From VRUE01 sp963720805 (GTDB lineage: Bacteria; Actinomycetota; Thermoleophilia; Solirubrobacterales; 70-9), in the NCBI GenBank assembly GCA_963720805.1, contig CAVRGT010000003.1, positions 1-64,000 of the forward strand: a stretch of DNA of 64,000 bases, given 5' to 3'. This document shows, piece by piece, positions 18,315 through 28,297 of this stretch. The first letter of the stretch is position 1; each line of letters opens with the position of its first letter. The notes beneath the pieces are model-generated. The model had not been told where the DNA came from, did not search any database, and was given only the letters and a program-made list of their open reading frames with translations. Position numbers and translations under genes: made by a program.

Positions 18315-19349
18315 CTAACTAGGGAACAGCACGACCTTGCCAACGTTGCGGCGCTGGGCGATGAATTCGTGCCCCTCGCCGGCCCGCTCGAAGGGAAAAG
18401 CCTCAGCGACGACCGGCTCGAGGCGGCCCGCTTCGAGGTCGGCCATCAGCGGCTCGGTGAGCCGATCGAGGCTGCCCTCGCGGTCCCACCACTTGAGCAT
18501 GTTGAGGCCGAAGACGCCCTTGTTCTCGTTCATCAGCGCCAGGCTCTTCCACCAGGGGATCGTCGCCAGCGGCATCTTCGCCAGGCTCTTGAGGGCCGCC
18601 GGGATGTCGCGGCCGCTTTCCTTGGTCACCTCGGAGAGGCCGTACATGACCAGGCGGCCACCGGGGCGCAGCAGGCGGTAGTCCTTGCGGAAGGAGGTCG
18701 GGCCAAGCGCGTCGATGATCAGGTCGACACCCTCGCCACCGGTGATCCGCATCGCCTCCGCCTCGAAGTCCTGGCCGCGGTAATCGATCGCGTGGGTTAC
18801 TCCCTGGGCGCGGATCGCCTCGTGCTTGGACGGTGAGGCGGTGCCGAAGATCTCCGCGCCGACGTTGCGGGCGATCTGGGTGGCGGCGATGCCCACCCCG
18901 CCGGCCGCGGCGTGGACCAAGACGCGATTGCCCTCGCGCAGGCTGCCCATGATGATCAACGCCGCGTAGGCAGTGCCGTAGTTGACCGGGAAGGCGGCAC
19001 CCTGCTCGAAGCTCAGTCGCTCGGGCAGCGCCAGCACCTGGTCGGCGGGGACCGTGACCAGCTCGGCCTGACCGCCGAAACGAGTTCCGGCCATGACCCT
19101 GTCGCCGACCGCAAAGTCGCTCACGCCCTCGCCGACGGTCTCGACCTCGCCGGCCACCTCGTAACCCATCACGCAGGGAGGTTTTGGCGCGTCGGGGTAA
19201 AGGCCAACCCGCGCCATCGTGTCGGCGAAGTTGATCCCGGCCGCCTTGACCGCGATCCGGACCTCGCCGGGCCCGACCGGCGGATCGGGACGCTCTTGCA
19301 CCTGCAAGACCTCCGGACCGCCGTTACTTGTCTGGACGAGCGCCTTCAC
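18315..19349 (-). CDS. Zinc-less quinone oxidoreductase-like MDR-family dehydrogenase
   Basis: 344 aa from GTG 19349 (MKALVQTSNGGPEVLQVQ); a longer frame would run into the structured repeat upstream. GroES-like N-terminal domain with the family marker AAGINFADTMARVGLYP, then a Rossmann fold with HAAAGGVGIAATQIARNVGAEIFGT. The cysteine ligands of structural zinc are missing, which fits the NADPH:quinone reductase/synaptic-vesicle VAT1-like branch. Located after serA on the same strand with a 105-base palindromic element in between. Substrate unknown. Confidence 0.88.
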   Translation of the reverse strand: MKALVQTSNGGPEVLQVQERPDPPVGPGEVRIAVKAAGINFADTMARVGLYPDAPKPPCVMGYEVAGEVETVGEGVSDFAVGDRVMAGTRFGGQAELVTVPADQVLALPERLSFEQGAAFPVNYGTAYAALIIMGSLREGNRVLVHAAAGGVGIAATQIARNVGAEIFGTASPSKHEAIRAQGVTHAIDYRGQDFEAEAMRITGGEGVDLIIDALGPTSFRKDYRLLRPGGRLVMYGLSEVTKESGRDIPAALKSLAKMPLATIPWWKSLALMNENKGVFGLNMLKWWDREGSLDRLTEPLMADLEAGRLEPVVAEAFPFERAGEGHEFIAQRRNVGKVVLFPS

Positions 19350-19365
19350 AAGCGCAAAGACTATG

Positions 19366-19470
19366 CGCTGTGGACATCTGAGCAAGTAGAGCAAGGACGC
19401 AGGGAGCGAAGCGTGCTCTGCACGTGAGCGACTGAGGACGCAGCTATACGCAGCTCAGAGGTCCACAGCG
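19366..19470. repeat. Structured repeat family 'GGACGC', copy 1
   Basis: Outer arms CGCTGTGGACATCTGAGC (19366-19383) and GCTCAGAGGTCCACAGCG (19453-19470) pair with one mismatch. Inside are the conserved blocks GCAAGGACGCAGGGAGCG (19391-19408) and CGACTGAGGACGC (19429-19441) flanking a small hairpin CGTGC-TCT-GCACG. The second copy (32584-32690) has the same two blocks, but both outer stem and inner hairpin are different in sequence and still pair. The right arm overlaps the serA stop codon. Confidence 0.75.
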
Positions 19471-21036
19471 CGGCCGACGGAGAAGCCGTCGCGCTGGAGG
19501 ATCTTGGCGATCGTCGCCTCGTTGACCGCGGCGTCGGTGGTCAGCGCCATCACCGCGCGCTCACCGTCCTCCTCGGCCCCGACCGCGGCGGAGACGATGT
19601 TGACCCCCTCCTCGCCGAACATCGTGCCGACCCGGCCGATCATGCCCGGCCGGTCCGCGTAGCGGAAGACGGCGATGTGCTCGGCGAAGGGCAGGTAGAA
19701 GCTCTCGCCCCAGACCGAGACCAGGTAAGGCTCGTTACGGGGACCGACGCCGGTGCCGGCGACCTCGACTTCTTCCGAGCCGGAGCGCAACCGCACCGTG
19801 ACCAGCTCGGTGAAGTCCTCCGAGCCCGACTCCTTGGTCTCGACCAGCTCGACGCCGCGTTCTTCGGCCATCTGCGGCGCGTTGACCAGATTGACCGGCT
19901 CCTCGGTGTGGCCGGAGAGGATCCCGACCAGGACGGCGATGCCGAGCAGGCGGGTGTCGTACTGGGCGAGTTTGCCGCGGAACTCGACCTCGACCCGGTC
20001 GACCGGGTCCTGGCCGAGGCCCTCAGCCAGGCGGCCGAGCTTTTCGCAGAGCGGCACGAAGGGCGAGAGCGCCTCCATCTCCTCCGGCCGCACGGCGGCG
20101 ATGTTGACCGCGTTGGTGACGACAGCCGCCGGTCAGCGCCGCGGTCACCTGTTCGGCAGTGACGACGCCGGCGCGATCCTGGGCCTCGGCGGTCGAGGCG
20201 CCCAGGTGCGGGGTGACGACGATGTCATCGCGGGCGAAGATCGGGTGCTCGGTGAAGGGCTCGGAGGGAAAGACGTCGAGTGCGGCGCCACCGACCTTGC
20301 CCGACTCCAGGCCGGCGACGAGCGCGTCGAGGTCGACCAGCTCACCGCGAGCGCAGTTGACGATCCGCACGCCCTGCTTCATCTGGGCAATCGCCTCGGC
20401 GTCGATCAGGTCGATCGTGTCCGGGGTCTTGGGCACGTGCACGGTGACGACGTCGGCGCGTCCGAAAAGGTCCTCGAGGCTCTCGGCACCCTCGACCCCG
20501 AGCTCGCGGAAGCGCTCGGCGGAGACGAACTTGTCGAAGGCGATCACGTCCATCTCGAAGGCCTGGGCACGTTTGGCGACGAGCTGACCGATGCGGCCGA
20601 AGCCGACGATGCCGATCGTCTTGCCGTAGAGCTCGGCGCCCTTGAACTTTGCGCGGTCCCAGCGGCCGTCGACGAGCGCACCGTGGGCCTGGGGGACGTT
20701 GCGGAAGAGCGAGAGAGCGAGCGCCAGGGTGTGCTCGGCGGCGGCGACCGAGTTCGATTCGGGCGCGTTGGCGACGACGATGCCGCGGCGCGTCGCCGCC
20801 GGGATGTCGACGTTGTCGACGCCGGTGCCGGCGCGGCCGATCACCTTGAGGTTGTCCGCCCGCTCGATCAGCTCGGGCGTCATCTGCGTCGCCGAGCGGA
20901 TCAGGATCGCGTCGTAGCCGCCGATCTTCTCGGCCAGCTCCTCGTCGGACATCTCCAGGCCGAGGTCGACGTCGAAGTTCTGCCGCAGCAGGTCGACCCC
21001 CGAGTCGGCGATCTTCTCCTTGACGAGCACTTTCAC
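19455..21036 (-). CDS. serA: D-3-phosphoglycerate dehydrogenase, long form (one frameshift)
   Basis: First step of serine synthesis. The N-terminal two thirds (21036 to about 20130) carry the NAD fold GKTIGIVGFGRIGQLVAKR, the catalytic Arg region NCARGELVD, and the His in TPHLGASTAEAQDRAG. One base is missing near 20130 (ALTGG|VVTNAVNIAAV). The next frame then continues with the intervening domain and a C-terminal ACT domain (FRYADRPGMIGRVGTMFGEEG). Total about 527 aa, the usual type 1 length. Overlaps serC by ATGA. An essential biosynthetic gene, so a sequence error is likelier than a pseudogene. Confidence 0.93.
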
Positions 21037-22172
21037 CGGCGGGCCTCCCCCACGTTCTCGACCACCCAGTCGATGCAGGCGGTCAGGGCTTCTACGTCAG
21101 CCGGCTCGACTGCCGGGAACATGCCGATCCGCAGCTGGTTGCGGCCCAGCTTGCGGTATGGCTCGGTGTCGACGATGCCGTTGGCGCGCAGGGTCGCGGC
21201 GACTACGGCGGCGTCGACGGAATCGTCGAAGTCGATCGTGCCGACGACCAGCGAGCGCTTGGCCGGATCGGCGACGAAGGGGGCGGCGAACTCGCTCTCC
21301 TCGGCCCAGTCGTAGAGATGGGTCGAAGAGGCGGAGGTGCGCTTGACGCAACCGTCGAGCCCGCCCAGCGAGAGCATCCACTCGACCTGGTCGGCGAGCA
21401 GCAACAGGGTGGCGAGCGCGGGCGTGTTGTAGGTCTGCTCCTTGCGCGAGTTCTCGAGCGCCGTTTGCAACGAGAGGAAGCCGGGCTGCCAGCGGCCCTC
21501 GGCGCCGTCGAGCTCGCCGATTCGAGCGATCGCGGCCGGGCTGAGCGCGGCCAACCAGAGGCCGCCGTCGGCGCCAAAGGCCTTCTGCGGAGCGAAGTAG
21601 TAGACGTCGGCCTGGCTCGCGTCGAGGGGCAGACCACCGGCGCCCGAGGTGGCGTCGACCAGGACGAGAGCGTCGCCCGAGTCGTCGGGCCGCTGCACCG
21701 GGACCATCACTCCGGTCGAGGTCTCGTTGTGGGCCCAGGCGATCACATCGGCGGCGGGGTCGGCGACGGGCGCGGGCGCATTGCCCGGCTCGGCCTCGAC
21801 CACGATCGGGTCCTGCAGGAAGGGCGCGCCCTTGGTCGCCTTGGCGAACTTCTGCGAGAACTCGCCATAGGTCAGGTGCAGCGCGCGCTCACGCACGAGC
21901 CAGGCGCAGGCGGCGTCCCAAAAGGCGGTCGTGCCGCCATTGCCGAGCGCGATCTCGTAGCCATCGGGCAGGGAGAAGAGCTCGGTGAGGCCCGACCGGA
22001 CCCGACCGACCAGATCACGCACAGGCGCTTGTCGGTGCGAGGTCCCCATCAGCTTCGACTGCCCGGCGAGCCTCTCGAGCGCCTCCGGCCGCACCTTCGA
22101 GGGTCCACAGCCAAAGCGACCGTCGGCCGGCTTGAGCTCGGTGGGGATCTGGGCGGTGGTCTCGATCGTCAC
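21033..22172 (-). CDS. serC: Phosphoserine aminotransferase (mycobacterial type)
   Basis: 379 aa. Converts phosphohydroxypyruvate to phosphoserine. Opens with PADGRFGCGPSKVRPEAL and the PLP lysine is in YYFAPQKAFGADGG, the hallmark of the actinobacterial SerC branch; HNETSTGV is the substrate-carboxylate region. The stop overlaps the serA start by 4 bases, so serC-serA form a coupled operon. Confidence 0.95.
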   Translation of the reverse strand: MTIETTAQIPTELKPADGRFGCGPSKVRPEALERLAGQSKLMGTSHRQAPVRDLVGRVRSGLTELFSLPDGYEIALGNGGTTAFWDAACAWLVRERALHLTYGEFSQKFAKATKGAPFLQDPIVVEAEPGNAPAPVADPAADVIAWAHNETSTGVMVPVQRPDDSGDALVLVDATSGAGGLPLDASQADVYYFAPQKAFGADGGLWLAALSPAAIARIGELDGAEGRWQPGFLSLQTALENSRKEQTYNTPALATLLLLADQVEWMLSLGGLDGCVKRTSASSTHLYDWAEESEFAAPFVADPAKRSLVVGTIDFDDSVDAAVVAATLRANGIVDTEPYRKLGRNQLRIGMFPAVEPADVEALTACIDWVVENVGEARR

Positions 22173-22230
22173 GGCGGAGGCGACAGGTTAGTGACCGCGA
22201 CGGGTGGACCCCCACCAGCCTCAACCTCCG

Positions 22231-22281
22231 CGTTCCGGTGCGCCTTTTGCTCTCCACGGGTGCATAAGGCGCACCGGAACG
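22231..22281. repeat. CCGGTGCG-family palindrome in a divergent promoter region
   Basis: 16-bp perfect arms starting CGTTCCGGTGCGCCTT, then one T/T mismatch and TGC/GCA, around a loop with TCTCCACGGG. It lies between the divergent starts of serC and the cupin gene, where a terminator makes little sense. This argues that the family is a dispersed repeat rather than only a terminator. Copies: 9948-9994 and 43225-43269. Confidence 0.7.
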
Positions 22282-22297
22282 GCGTAGGCTGCACGCC

Positions 22298-22705
22298 ATG
22301 AGCGAGACCAATGAGCAGGCCATCAGCAAGGGCGACGGTTACGCCGTCGCCAACCTCAGCGACCTCGGCGAGGGACCGGGATTCCGCAAGATCCGCAAGC
22401 CCCTGGGCGTAACCGCCTTCGGCGTCAACGCGATCGTGCTGCCGCCCTCCTACGCCACCGGCAGCCACTACCACGACGAGCAGGAGGAGCTCTACTTCCT
22501 CCACAGCGGCCACGTAGCGATCGAGTTCGGCGACGGCAGCAGCCATGAGCTGGAACCGGGTGGCCTGGCCTGGGTCGACGCCTCCACCGTCCGCAAGCTC
22601 AAAAACCTCAGCGACTCCGAGGAGGCGGTCTACGTCGTCGTCGGAGGCAAGGATGGGTATGTGGGCCGCGACGGCAAGCTCGCAGAGGGCGAGTCGCACC
22701 GCTAA
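22298..22705 (+). CDS. Cupin-domain protein
   Basis: 135 aa, single cupin_2 barrel with metal-ligand motif GSHYHDEQEELYFLHSGH (two His, Glu and later His in the usual spacing) and the second cupin motif around GGLAWVDASTVRKLKNL. No partner domain. The role is not recognisable from sequence; such proteins include sugar isomerase-like and ligand-binding types. Monocistronic: divergent from serC, with a double palindromic element downstream. Confidence 0.8.
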   Translation: MSETNEQAISKGDGYAVANLSDLGEGPGFRKIRKPLGVTAFGVNAIVLPPSYATGSHYHDEQEELYFLHSGHVAIEFGDGSSHELEPGGLAWVDASTVRKLKNLSDSEEAVYVVVGGKDGYVGRDGKLAEGESHR

Positions 22706-22838
22706 AGCTCAAGCGCAAGGAATCCGGGTTCCCCTCTCCCGGAGACCGTTGCGCAGCAGATCGGCCCGGTGCTTCATGCGTGGTCGCCGAAGCCTCCGTG
22801 AGAGGGGAACCCGGATCCCTCCCACGTGCTCTTGAGCT
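22706..22838. repeat. Long palindromic element 'CGTTGCGCAGC' family, copy 1
   Basis: Begins directly after the cupin stop. Outer pairs AGCTCAAG/CTTGAGCT, main stem ATCCGGGTTCCCCTCTC (22722-22738) with GAGAGGGGAACCCGGAT (22800-22816), then CGGAG/CTCCG. The interior core is 22747-22793 (CGTTGCGCAGC ... GTGCTTC ... CGTGGTC ... CCGAAGC). The same core occurs inverted in the next element. Fills the 275-base gap between convergent cupin and ilvC genes. Confidence 0.75.
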
Positions 22839-22856
22839 GCATCTCGAAGCCTGGAA

Positions 22857-22958
22857 GGAGGTCCGGAGCCCCTCTCCATGAAGCTTCGGGACCACGCTTC
22901 GAAGCACGGGAACGACTCAGCTGCGCAACGGCTTCAGGGAGAGGGGCTCCGGACCTCC
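22857..22958. repeat. Long palindromic element 'CGTTGCGCAGC' family, copy 2 (inverted)
   Basis: Main stem: GGAGGTCCGGAGCCCCTCTC (from 22857) pairs with its complement ending at 22958, followed after one mismatch by TGAAGC/GCTTCA. The core read on the minus strand matches copy 1 in order and spacing (47 against 48 nt). The stem differs from copy 1 at the centre (GTT/AAC there, AG/CT here), a compensated change. It ends 22 bases from the ilvC stop. Confidence 0.75.
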
Positions 22959-22980
22959 CCCACGCTTAGATGATGAAGAC

Positions 22981-23982
<1,002 letters not shown>

Positions 23983-23992
23983 GGCGAGCAGG

Positions 23993-25318
23993 CTATCGGA
24001 GCGCCCTGCGCATCAGCTTGCCCGAAGGCGTGCGCGGCAGGGCCGCCGCCAGCTCGACCCGCTTCGGCACCTTGAAACCGGCCAGCGACTCGGCGCAGTG
24101 GCGACGCAGCTCATCGGGACTGACCTCGGAGCCGTCGCGCAGGACGACGATCGCGGTCACGGCCTGCTGCCACTCGGGGTCCTCGCGGCCGACGACGGCA
24201 GCATCCGCCACCTCGGGGTGGCGCAGCAGCACTTTCTCGACTTCGGCCGGCACCACGTTCTCGCCGCCGCTGACGATCAGGTCATCCATTCGGTCCTCGA
24301 CGTAGAGAAAGCCTTCCTCGTCGATGCGGCCGAGGTCGCCGGTGTGCAGCCACCCGTCGGCGTCGGCGCGGCCCGGGGCGACGGTCGGCCCTTGGACGAG
24401 GATCTCGCCGTCCTGGATGCGCAGGTGGGCGCTGAGCAGCGGACGGCCGGCGGAGCCGAGCTTGCGGCGGGCATCGGCGGGCGCCAGGGTCGTCACCTGC
24501 GAGCAGGTCTCGGTGAGGCCGTAGGTCTGCACGACCGTGGCGCCGCGGCCGAGCGCCTCCTCCAGCGCGTCCTCGGGCACCGGCCCGCCACCGATCAGCA
24601 GCGCCCGCGGGCCGGAGAGCTCAGCACCGGCGTCGAGCAGGCGGGTCAGCATCGTCGCCACCAGGGAGACCACGCTGATCTGGTCGCGCTCGAGCGACTG
24701 GGCCACCCGATCGACGTCGAAGCCATCATGGACTACTGCCGTGGTCCCGTAGATCACCGAGCGCATGACGATGCCGAGCCCCGCGATGTGGCTCAGGGGC
24801 AGACAGCAGAGCCAGCGGTCCTCGGGCTCGACGCCGATATTGAAGGCCGAGGCGACCGCGCTCCAGAGGAAGTTGCCGTAGGTGAGACCGATCGGTTCCG
24901 GCGTGCCGGTGCTGCCGCTGGTCATCACGTGGCAGGCGATGTCTTCCATGTCGTGCTCGCCGAGCAACGGCAGGTCGGCCTCGGTCTGGGTCAGCTCGCC
25001 GGCGTCATCGAGGTCGACCGCCGGCTCCTCGGCGGCGATCACGGCGGCCCGCTCCTCGGCGGAGAGGCGCGGGCCAAGCGGCAGCAGGACCGCCCCTACC
25101 TTCATCAGCGCGTGGATCATCACCACCTGCTCGCGGCGCGGGTGCATCGTCATCGCCACGGTCGAGCCACGGCGCACGCCGTGGGCGATCAGGCGGCGCG
25201 CCACCCAGGTCGCCTCCGCCTCGAGCTCGGCGTAGGTGACCTCGGCGCCGTCGGCGAGGAGCGCGGTGCGCTCGGGGCAGCTCTGCGATCTCTGGGCCAG
25301 CCAGTCGTCGAGTTTCAT
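23993..25318 (-). CDS. menE: o-succinylbenzoate-CoA ligase
   Basis: 441 aa, ANL adenylate-forming superfamily. Activates o-succinylbenzoate as its CoA thioester. P-loop MTSGSTGTPEPIGLTYGNF, adenylate motif YGLTETCSQVTT, hinge region YVEDRMDDLIVSGGENVVPAEVE, and a C-terminal lysine in RTPSGKLMRRAL. Assignment to MenE rather than another acyl-CoA ligase rests on length and the surrounding menB, A, C, D genes. ATG 25318 (MKLDDWLAQRSQSCPERTAL) is chosen; the open frame beyond it is antisense to menB. Divergent from menB with a 21-base gap. Confidence 0.92.
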   Translation of the reverse strand: MKLDDWLAQRSQSCPERTALLADGAEVTYAELEAEATWVARRLIAHGVRRGSTVAMTMHPRREQVVMIHALMKVGAVLLPLGPRLSAEERAAVIAAEEPAVDLDDAGELTQTEADLPLLGEHDMEDIACHVMTSGSTGTPEPIGLTYGNFLWSAVASAFNIGVEPEDRWLCCLPLSHIAGLGIVMRSVIYGTTAVVHDGFDVDRVAQSLERDQISVVSLVATMLTRLLDAGAELSGPRALLIGGGPVPEDALEEALGRGATVVQTYGLTETCSQVTTLAPADARRKLGSAGRPLLSAHLRIQDGEILVQGPTVAPGRADADGWLHTGDLGRIDEEGFLYVEDRMDDLIVSGGENVVPAEVEKVLLRHPEVADAAVVGREDPEWQQAVTAIVVLRDGSEVSPDELRRHCAESLAGFKVPKRVELAAALPRTPSGKLMRRALR

Positions 25319-25339
25319 CGGCGGGATATCGTGCCCATC

Positions 25340-26206
25340 ATGCCCAAACGCCACAAGGAAGCCCCGCCCGAGGAGAACCTCTACGCCCCGATCGAGTGGC
25401 AGAGCGGAGGAGAGTTCGACGACATCCGCTACGAGACGGCGGACGGGATCGCCAAGATCACGATCGACCGGCCCGAGGTGCTCAACGCCTTCCGGCCCCA
25501 GACCCTGGTCGAGGTCTCCGCCGCCTTCGAGCTGGCCCGCGAGGACGCCGAGGTCGGCGTCGTGATCCTCACCGGCGAGGGAACGAAGGCTTTCTGCTCG
25601 GGCGGCGACCAGCAGGTTCGCGGCGACACCGGCTACGTCGCCGAGGGCGCCTCGATCGGCCGCTTCCACGTCACCGACCTGCAGGTGCAGATGCGGCGCC
25701 TGCCGAAGCCGGTGGTGGCGATGGTCGCCGGCTACGCGATCGGCGGCGGCCACATCCTCCACATCTGCTGCGACCTCACCGTCGCCGCCGACAACGCCGT
25801 CTTCGGTCAGACCGGGCCGCGGGTCGGCTCCTGGGACGGCGGCTTCGGCGCCTCGCTGCTGCGCGACCTCATCGGCACCAAGAAGGCGAAGGAGCTCTGG
25901 CTGCTCTGCCGCCAGTACGACGCCGAGGAGGCGCGCGAGATGGGCCTGGTCAACACGGTCGTGCCGCTCGATCGACTCGAAGTCGAGACAGTCGCCTGGT
26001 GCCGCGACATGCTGGCGCTCTCGCCCTTCGCCTTGCGCCTGGTCAAGGCGAGCTTCAACGCCCACGAGGACGGCTACGCCGGGATCCAGCAGCTCGCCCA
26101 CGACACCAACCTGCTCTTCTACGGCAACGAGGAGGCGCGCGAGGGGCGAGAGGCGTTCAAGGAGAAGCGGGCGCCGGACTTCTCACAGTTCCCGAGGCGG
26201 CCATGA
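25340..26206 (+). CDS. menB: 1,4-dihydroxy-2-naphthoyl-CoA synthase
   Basis: 288 aa crotonase-fold enzyme closing the naphthoquinone ring. The MenB-specific segments are visible: CSGGDQQVRGDTGY, VAGYAIGGGHILHICCDLT, the catalytic-region GPRVGSWDGGFGAS, and the C-terminal FKEKRAPDFSQFPRRP that swaps between subunits. ATG 25340; an in-frame GTG 9 bases upstream is possible. First gene of the rightward menB-menA-menC-menD run. Confidence 0.97.
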   Translation: MPKRHKEAPPEENLYAPIEWQSGGEFDDIRYETADGIAKITIDRPEVLNAFRPQTLVEVSAAFELAREDAEVGVVILTGEGTKAFCSGGDQQVRGDTGYVAEGASIGRFHVTDLQVQMRRLPKPVVAMVAGYAIGGGHILHICCDLTVAADNAVFGQTGPRVGSWDGGFGASLLRDLIGTKKAKELWLLCRQYDAEEAREMGLVNTVVPLDRLEVETVAWCRDMLALSPFALRLVKASFNAHEDGYAGIQQLAHDTNLLFYGNEEAREGREAFKEKRAPDFSQFPRRP

Positions 26207-26234
26207 TGCCGGCCCGGCCAACCGAGGAGACACG

Positions 26235-27116
26235 ATGAGGATCTGGGTGATGGCAGCACGGCCGCGGACGCTGCCGGCGGCGATAGCTCCTGTGCTGGTC
26301 GGGACGGCCGCGGCGGTCGAATGGGCGGGCAAGCTGCCCCGCGTCGGCGCCTTCCTCGCCGCTCTGATCGGCTCGATCTTCATTCAGATCGGGACCAACC
26401 TCGCCAACGACTACTCCGACGCCAGGCGCGGCGCCGATACCGCGGACCGGCTCGGGCCCGTGCGGGTGACTTCTGCGGGACTGGTGACGCCGCGGCGGGT
26501 GCTCAACGCGACCTGGATCGCCTTCGGCGTGGCGATCGCCTGTGGGATCTATCTGGCTGCCGTGGCCGGGATCGTGATCCTGCTGATCGGTGCAGTCTCG
26601 ATCGCCGCGGGCGTGCTCTACACGGGCGGTCCGCGGCCCTACGGCTACGCCGGCCTCGGCGAGGTCTTCGTCTTTCTCTTCTTCGGCCTGGTCGCGGTCA
26701 ACGGCTCCTACTACGTGCAGCTCGAGCAGCTCAACGCGCTGCCGCTGGGACTCTCGATCGGAGTCGGCTTCATCGCCACCGCGATCCTCGTCGTCAACAA
26801 CGTCCGCGACCTGGAGACCGATCGCCGGGCGGGCAAGATGACCCTGGCGGTGCGGATGGGCCGCCACAACGCTGTCGTCCTCTATCGCGGCCTTGTGCTC
26901 GGCGCCTTCGTCGTGCTGCCGCTCTCGCTGCTTGCCGGCGGCGGCAGCTGGCTGCCGCTGATCGGCCTGCTGGCGCTGCCGATGGCGGTGAAACCGATGC
27001 GGGCAATGACCAACCGCACCGACGGCCCGGCGCTGAACGGCGCCCTGGCGGGGACGGGAGCCCTCTTGGCGGTCTTCAGCCTGCTGGTCTCGGCCGGGCT
27101 GCTGCTCGCCTCGTAA
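26235..27116 (+). CDS. menA: 1,4-dihydroxy-2-naphthoate polyprenyltransferase
   Basis: 293 aa, UbiA superfamily with about nine membrane helices. Prenylates DHNA to demethylmenaquinone. Both Asp-rich motifs are present: NLANDYSDARRGAD and NNVRDLETDRRAGK. The opening WVMAARPRTLPAAIAPVLVG is typical of MenA. 28 bases after menB; the 3' side carries a 17-bp hairpin before menC. Confidence 0.96.
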   Translation: MRIWVMAARPRTLPAAIAPVLVGTAAAVEWAGKLPRVGAFLAALIGSIFIQIGTNLANDYSDARRGADTADRLGPVRVTSAGLVTPRRVLNATWIAFGVAIACGIYLAAVAGIVILLIGAVSIAAGVLYTGGPRPYGYAGLGEVFVFLFFGLVAVNGSYYVQLEQLNALPLGLSIGVGFIATAILVVNNVRDLETDRRAGKMTLAVRMGRHNAVVLYRGLVLGAFVVLPLSLLAGGGSWLPLIGLLALPMAVKPMRAMTNRTDGPALNGALAGTGALLAVFSLLVSAGLLLAS

Positions 27117-27122
27117 ATCGAC

Positions 27123-27165
27123 CTGCATCAACTTCTCCATCTGGCGGGTGGAGAAGTTGATGCAG
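27123..27165. terminator. 17-bp hairpin between menA and menC
   Basis: CTGCATCAACTTCTCCA and its exact complement flank a 9-nt loop TCTGGCGGG, 6 bases after the menA stop and 19 bases before the menC start. There is no T-run, so it may moderate rather than stop read-through, or stabilise the menBA message. It resembles the other isolated palindromes of the window in size but shares no obvious core. Confidence 0.6.
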
Positions 27166-27184
27166 TTCGCGTAGACCTCCGGGT

Positions 27185-28240
27185 ATGAAGATCGCTGAAG
27201 TCGAGGTCATTCCCTATGCATTGCCCTTTCGTGAGCCGTACGTGACGGCGCGCGGGAGGATCGACCGACGCGAGATGGTCTTGCTGCGATTGAGCTCAGA
27301 CGACGGTCTGGAGGGCTTGGGCGAAGCGGTGCCGCTCTCGCTGCGAGGCGGGGCGCCGATAGCCCAGGTCGTCGCCGAGCTGGAGGGCCTGGCAGGGCGG
27401 GACGAGGTGGACGAGGCGACGCTTGGGAGCGGTGCCCTTGCGCTCTCGGCACCGGCGCGTTGCGCCGCACTCACGGCACTACTGGACCTGCGTGGCCGTC
27501 GGGCAGCCGGTGAAGGAGAACGCGCCGAGGCGACCTCGGATCCGGTCAGGTGCAATGCGACGCTGGTTGCCGGCGAGCCGGCAGCGGTGGCGGCGGATGC
27601 CGAGCGCTGGGCGAGCGAGGGCTTCTCGACTTTCAAGCTGAAGCTTGGAGTCGGCGACGACGTCGCCCAGGTGCGGGCCGCGCGCGAGGCGCTGGGACCA
27701 GAGGCGCGGATTCGGGTTGACGCGAACGCCGCCTGGGATGTCGAGACCGCGCGGCGTACGCTGCGGGAAATTGAGCCGTTCGATGTGGAGCTAGCCGAGC
27801 AACCGGTCGCCACCTTGGAGGAAGCCGCACAGGTGTCAGGCTCGACCTCGATCCCACTTGCCGGCGACGAGAGCATCGAGGAGCGCCGCGATGCCGTGCG
27901 GGCGGTGAGGCTGGGGGCCTGCAAGCTGGCCGGCCTGAAGCTGTCCAAGGTCGGCGGGCCGGAGGAAGCAATCGCGATCGCGGAGGTACTGCCCTCATTC
28001 GTCTCCAGCGCGCTCGACGGTCCAGTCGGGATCGCCGCATCGGCTCAGGTCGCTCAGACGCTTGATCAAGCTGCGCTGGGCATTCCCCACTTTGCCCACG
28101 GCCTCGCCACCCAGCGACTCTTCGCCTCGACGATCGCCTCGGTCGAGTGCGAGCTGCGGGGCGGGCTACTGCACCTGCCCGAGGGTCCTGGCCTCGGCGT
28201 CGAGATCGACGAGGCAGCCCTCGCCGCCCACCGGCTCTGA
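27185..28240 (+). CDS. menC: o-succinylbenzoate synthase
   Basis: 351 aa, enolase superfamily (muconate-lactonizing subgroup). Dehydrates SHCHC to o-succinylbenzoate. Catalytic lysine in FSTFKLKLGVG, metal ligands in RVDANAAWD, ELAEQPV and LAGDES, and the second lysine in LKLSKVGGPEEA. Capping domain in the first ~100 residues (PYALPFREPYVTARG). Position between menA and menD supports MenC over dipeptide epimerase. Confidence 0.94.
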   Translation: MKIAEVEVIPYALPFREPYVTARGRIDRREMVLLRLSSDDGLEGLGEAVPLSLRGGAPIAQVVAELEGLAGRDEVDEATLGSGALALSAPARCAALTALLDLRGRRAAGEGERAEATSDPVRCNATLVAGEPAAVAADAERWASEGFSTFKLKLGVGDDVAQVRAAREALGPEARIRVDANAAWDVETARRTLREIEPFDVELAEQPVATLEEAAQVSGSTSIPLAGDESIEERRDAVRAVRLGACKLAGLKLSKVGGPEEAIAIAEVLPSFVSSALDGPVGIAASAQVAQTLDQAALGIPHFAHGLATQRLFASTIASVECELRGGLLHLPEGPGLGVEIDEAALAAHRL

Positions 28241-28252
28241 GGTTGCCTGGCT

Positions 28253-28279
28253 ACTTTTGCGTCATATAGACGCATAAGT
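28253..28279. repeat. Short hairpin related to the CCGGTGCG-family interior
   Basis: ACTTTTGCGTC and GACGCATAAGT flank ATATA in the menC-menD spacer: 10 paired bases with one T/T mismatch, the same mismatch seen in the 22231-22281 copy. The CTTTTGC...GCATAAG core is shared with that family, but the outer CCGGTGCG arms are absent. Confidence 0.45.
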
Positions 28280-28297
28280 CGCCAATAGGCTGCGGGG

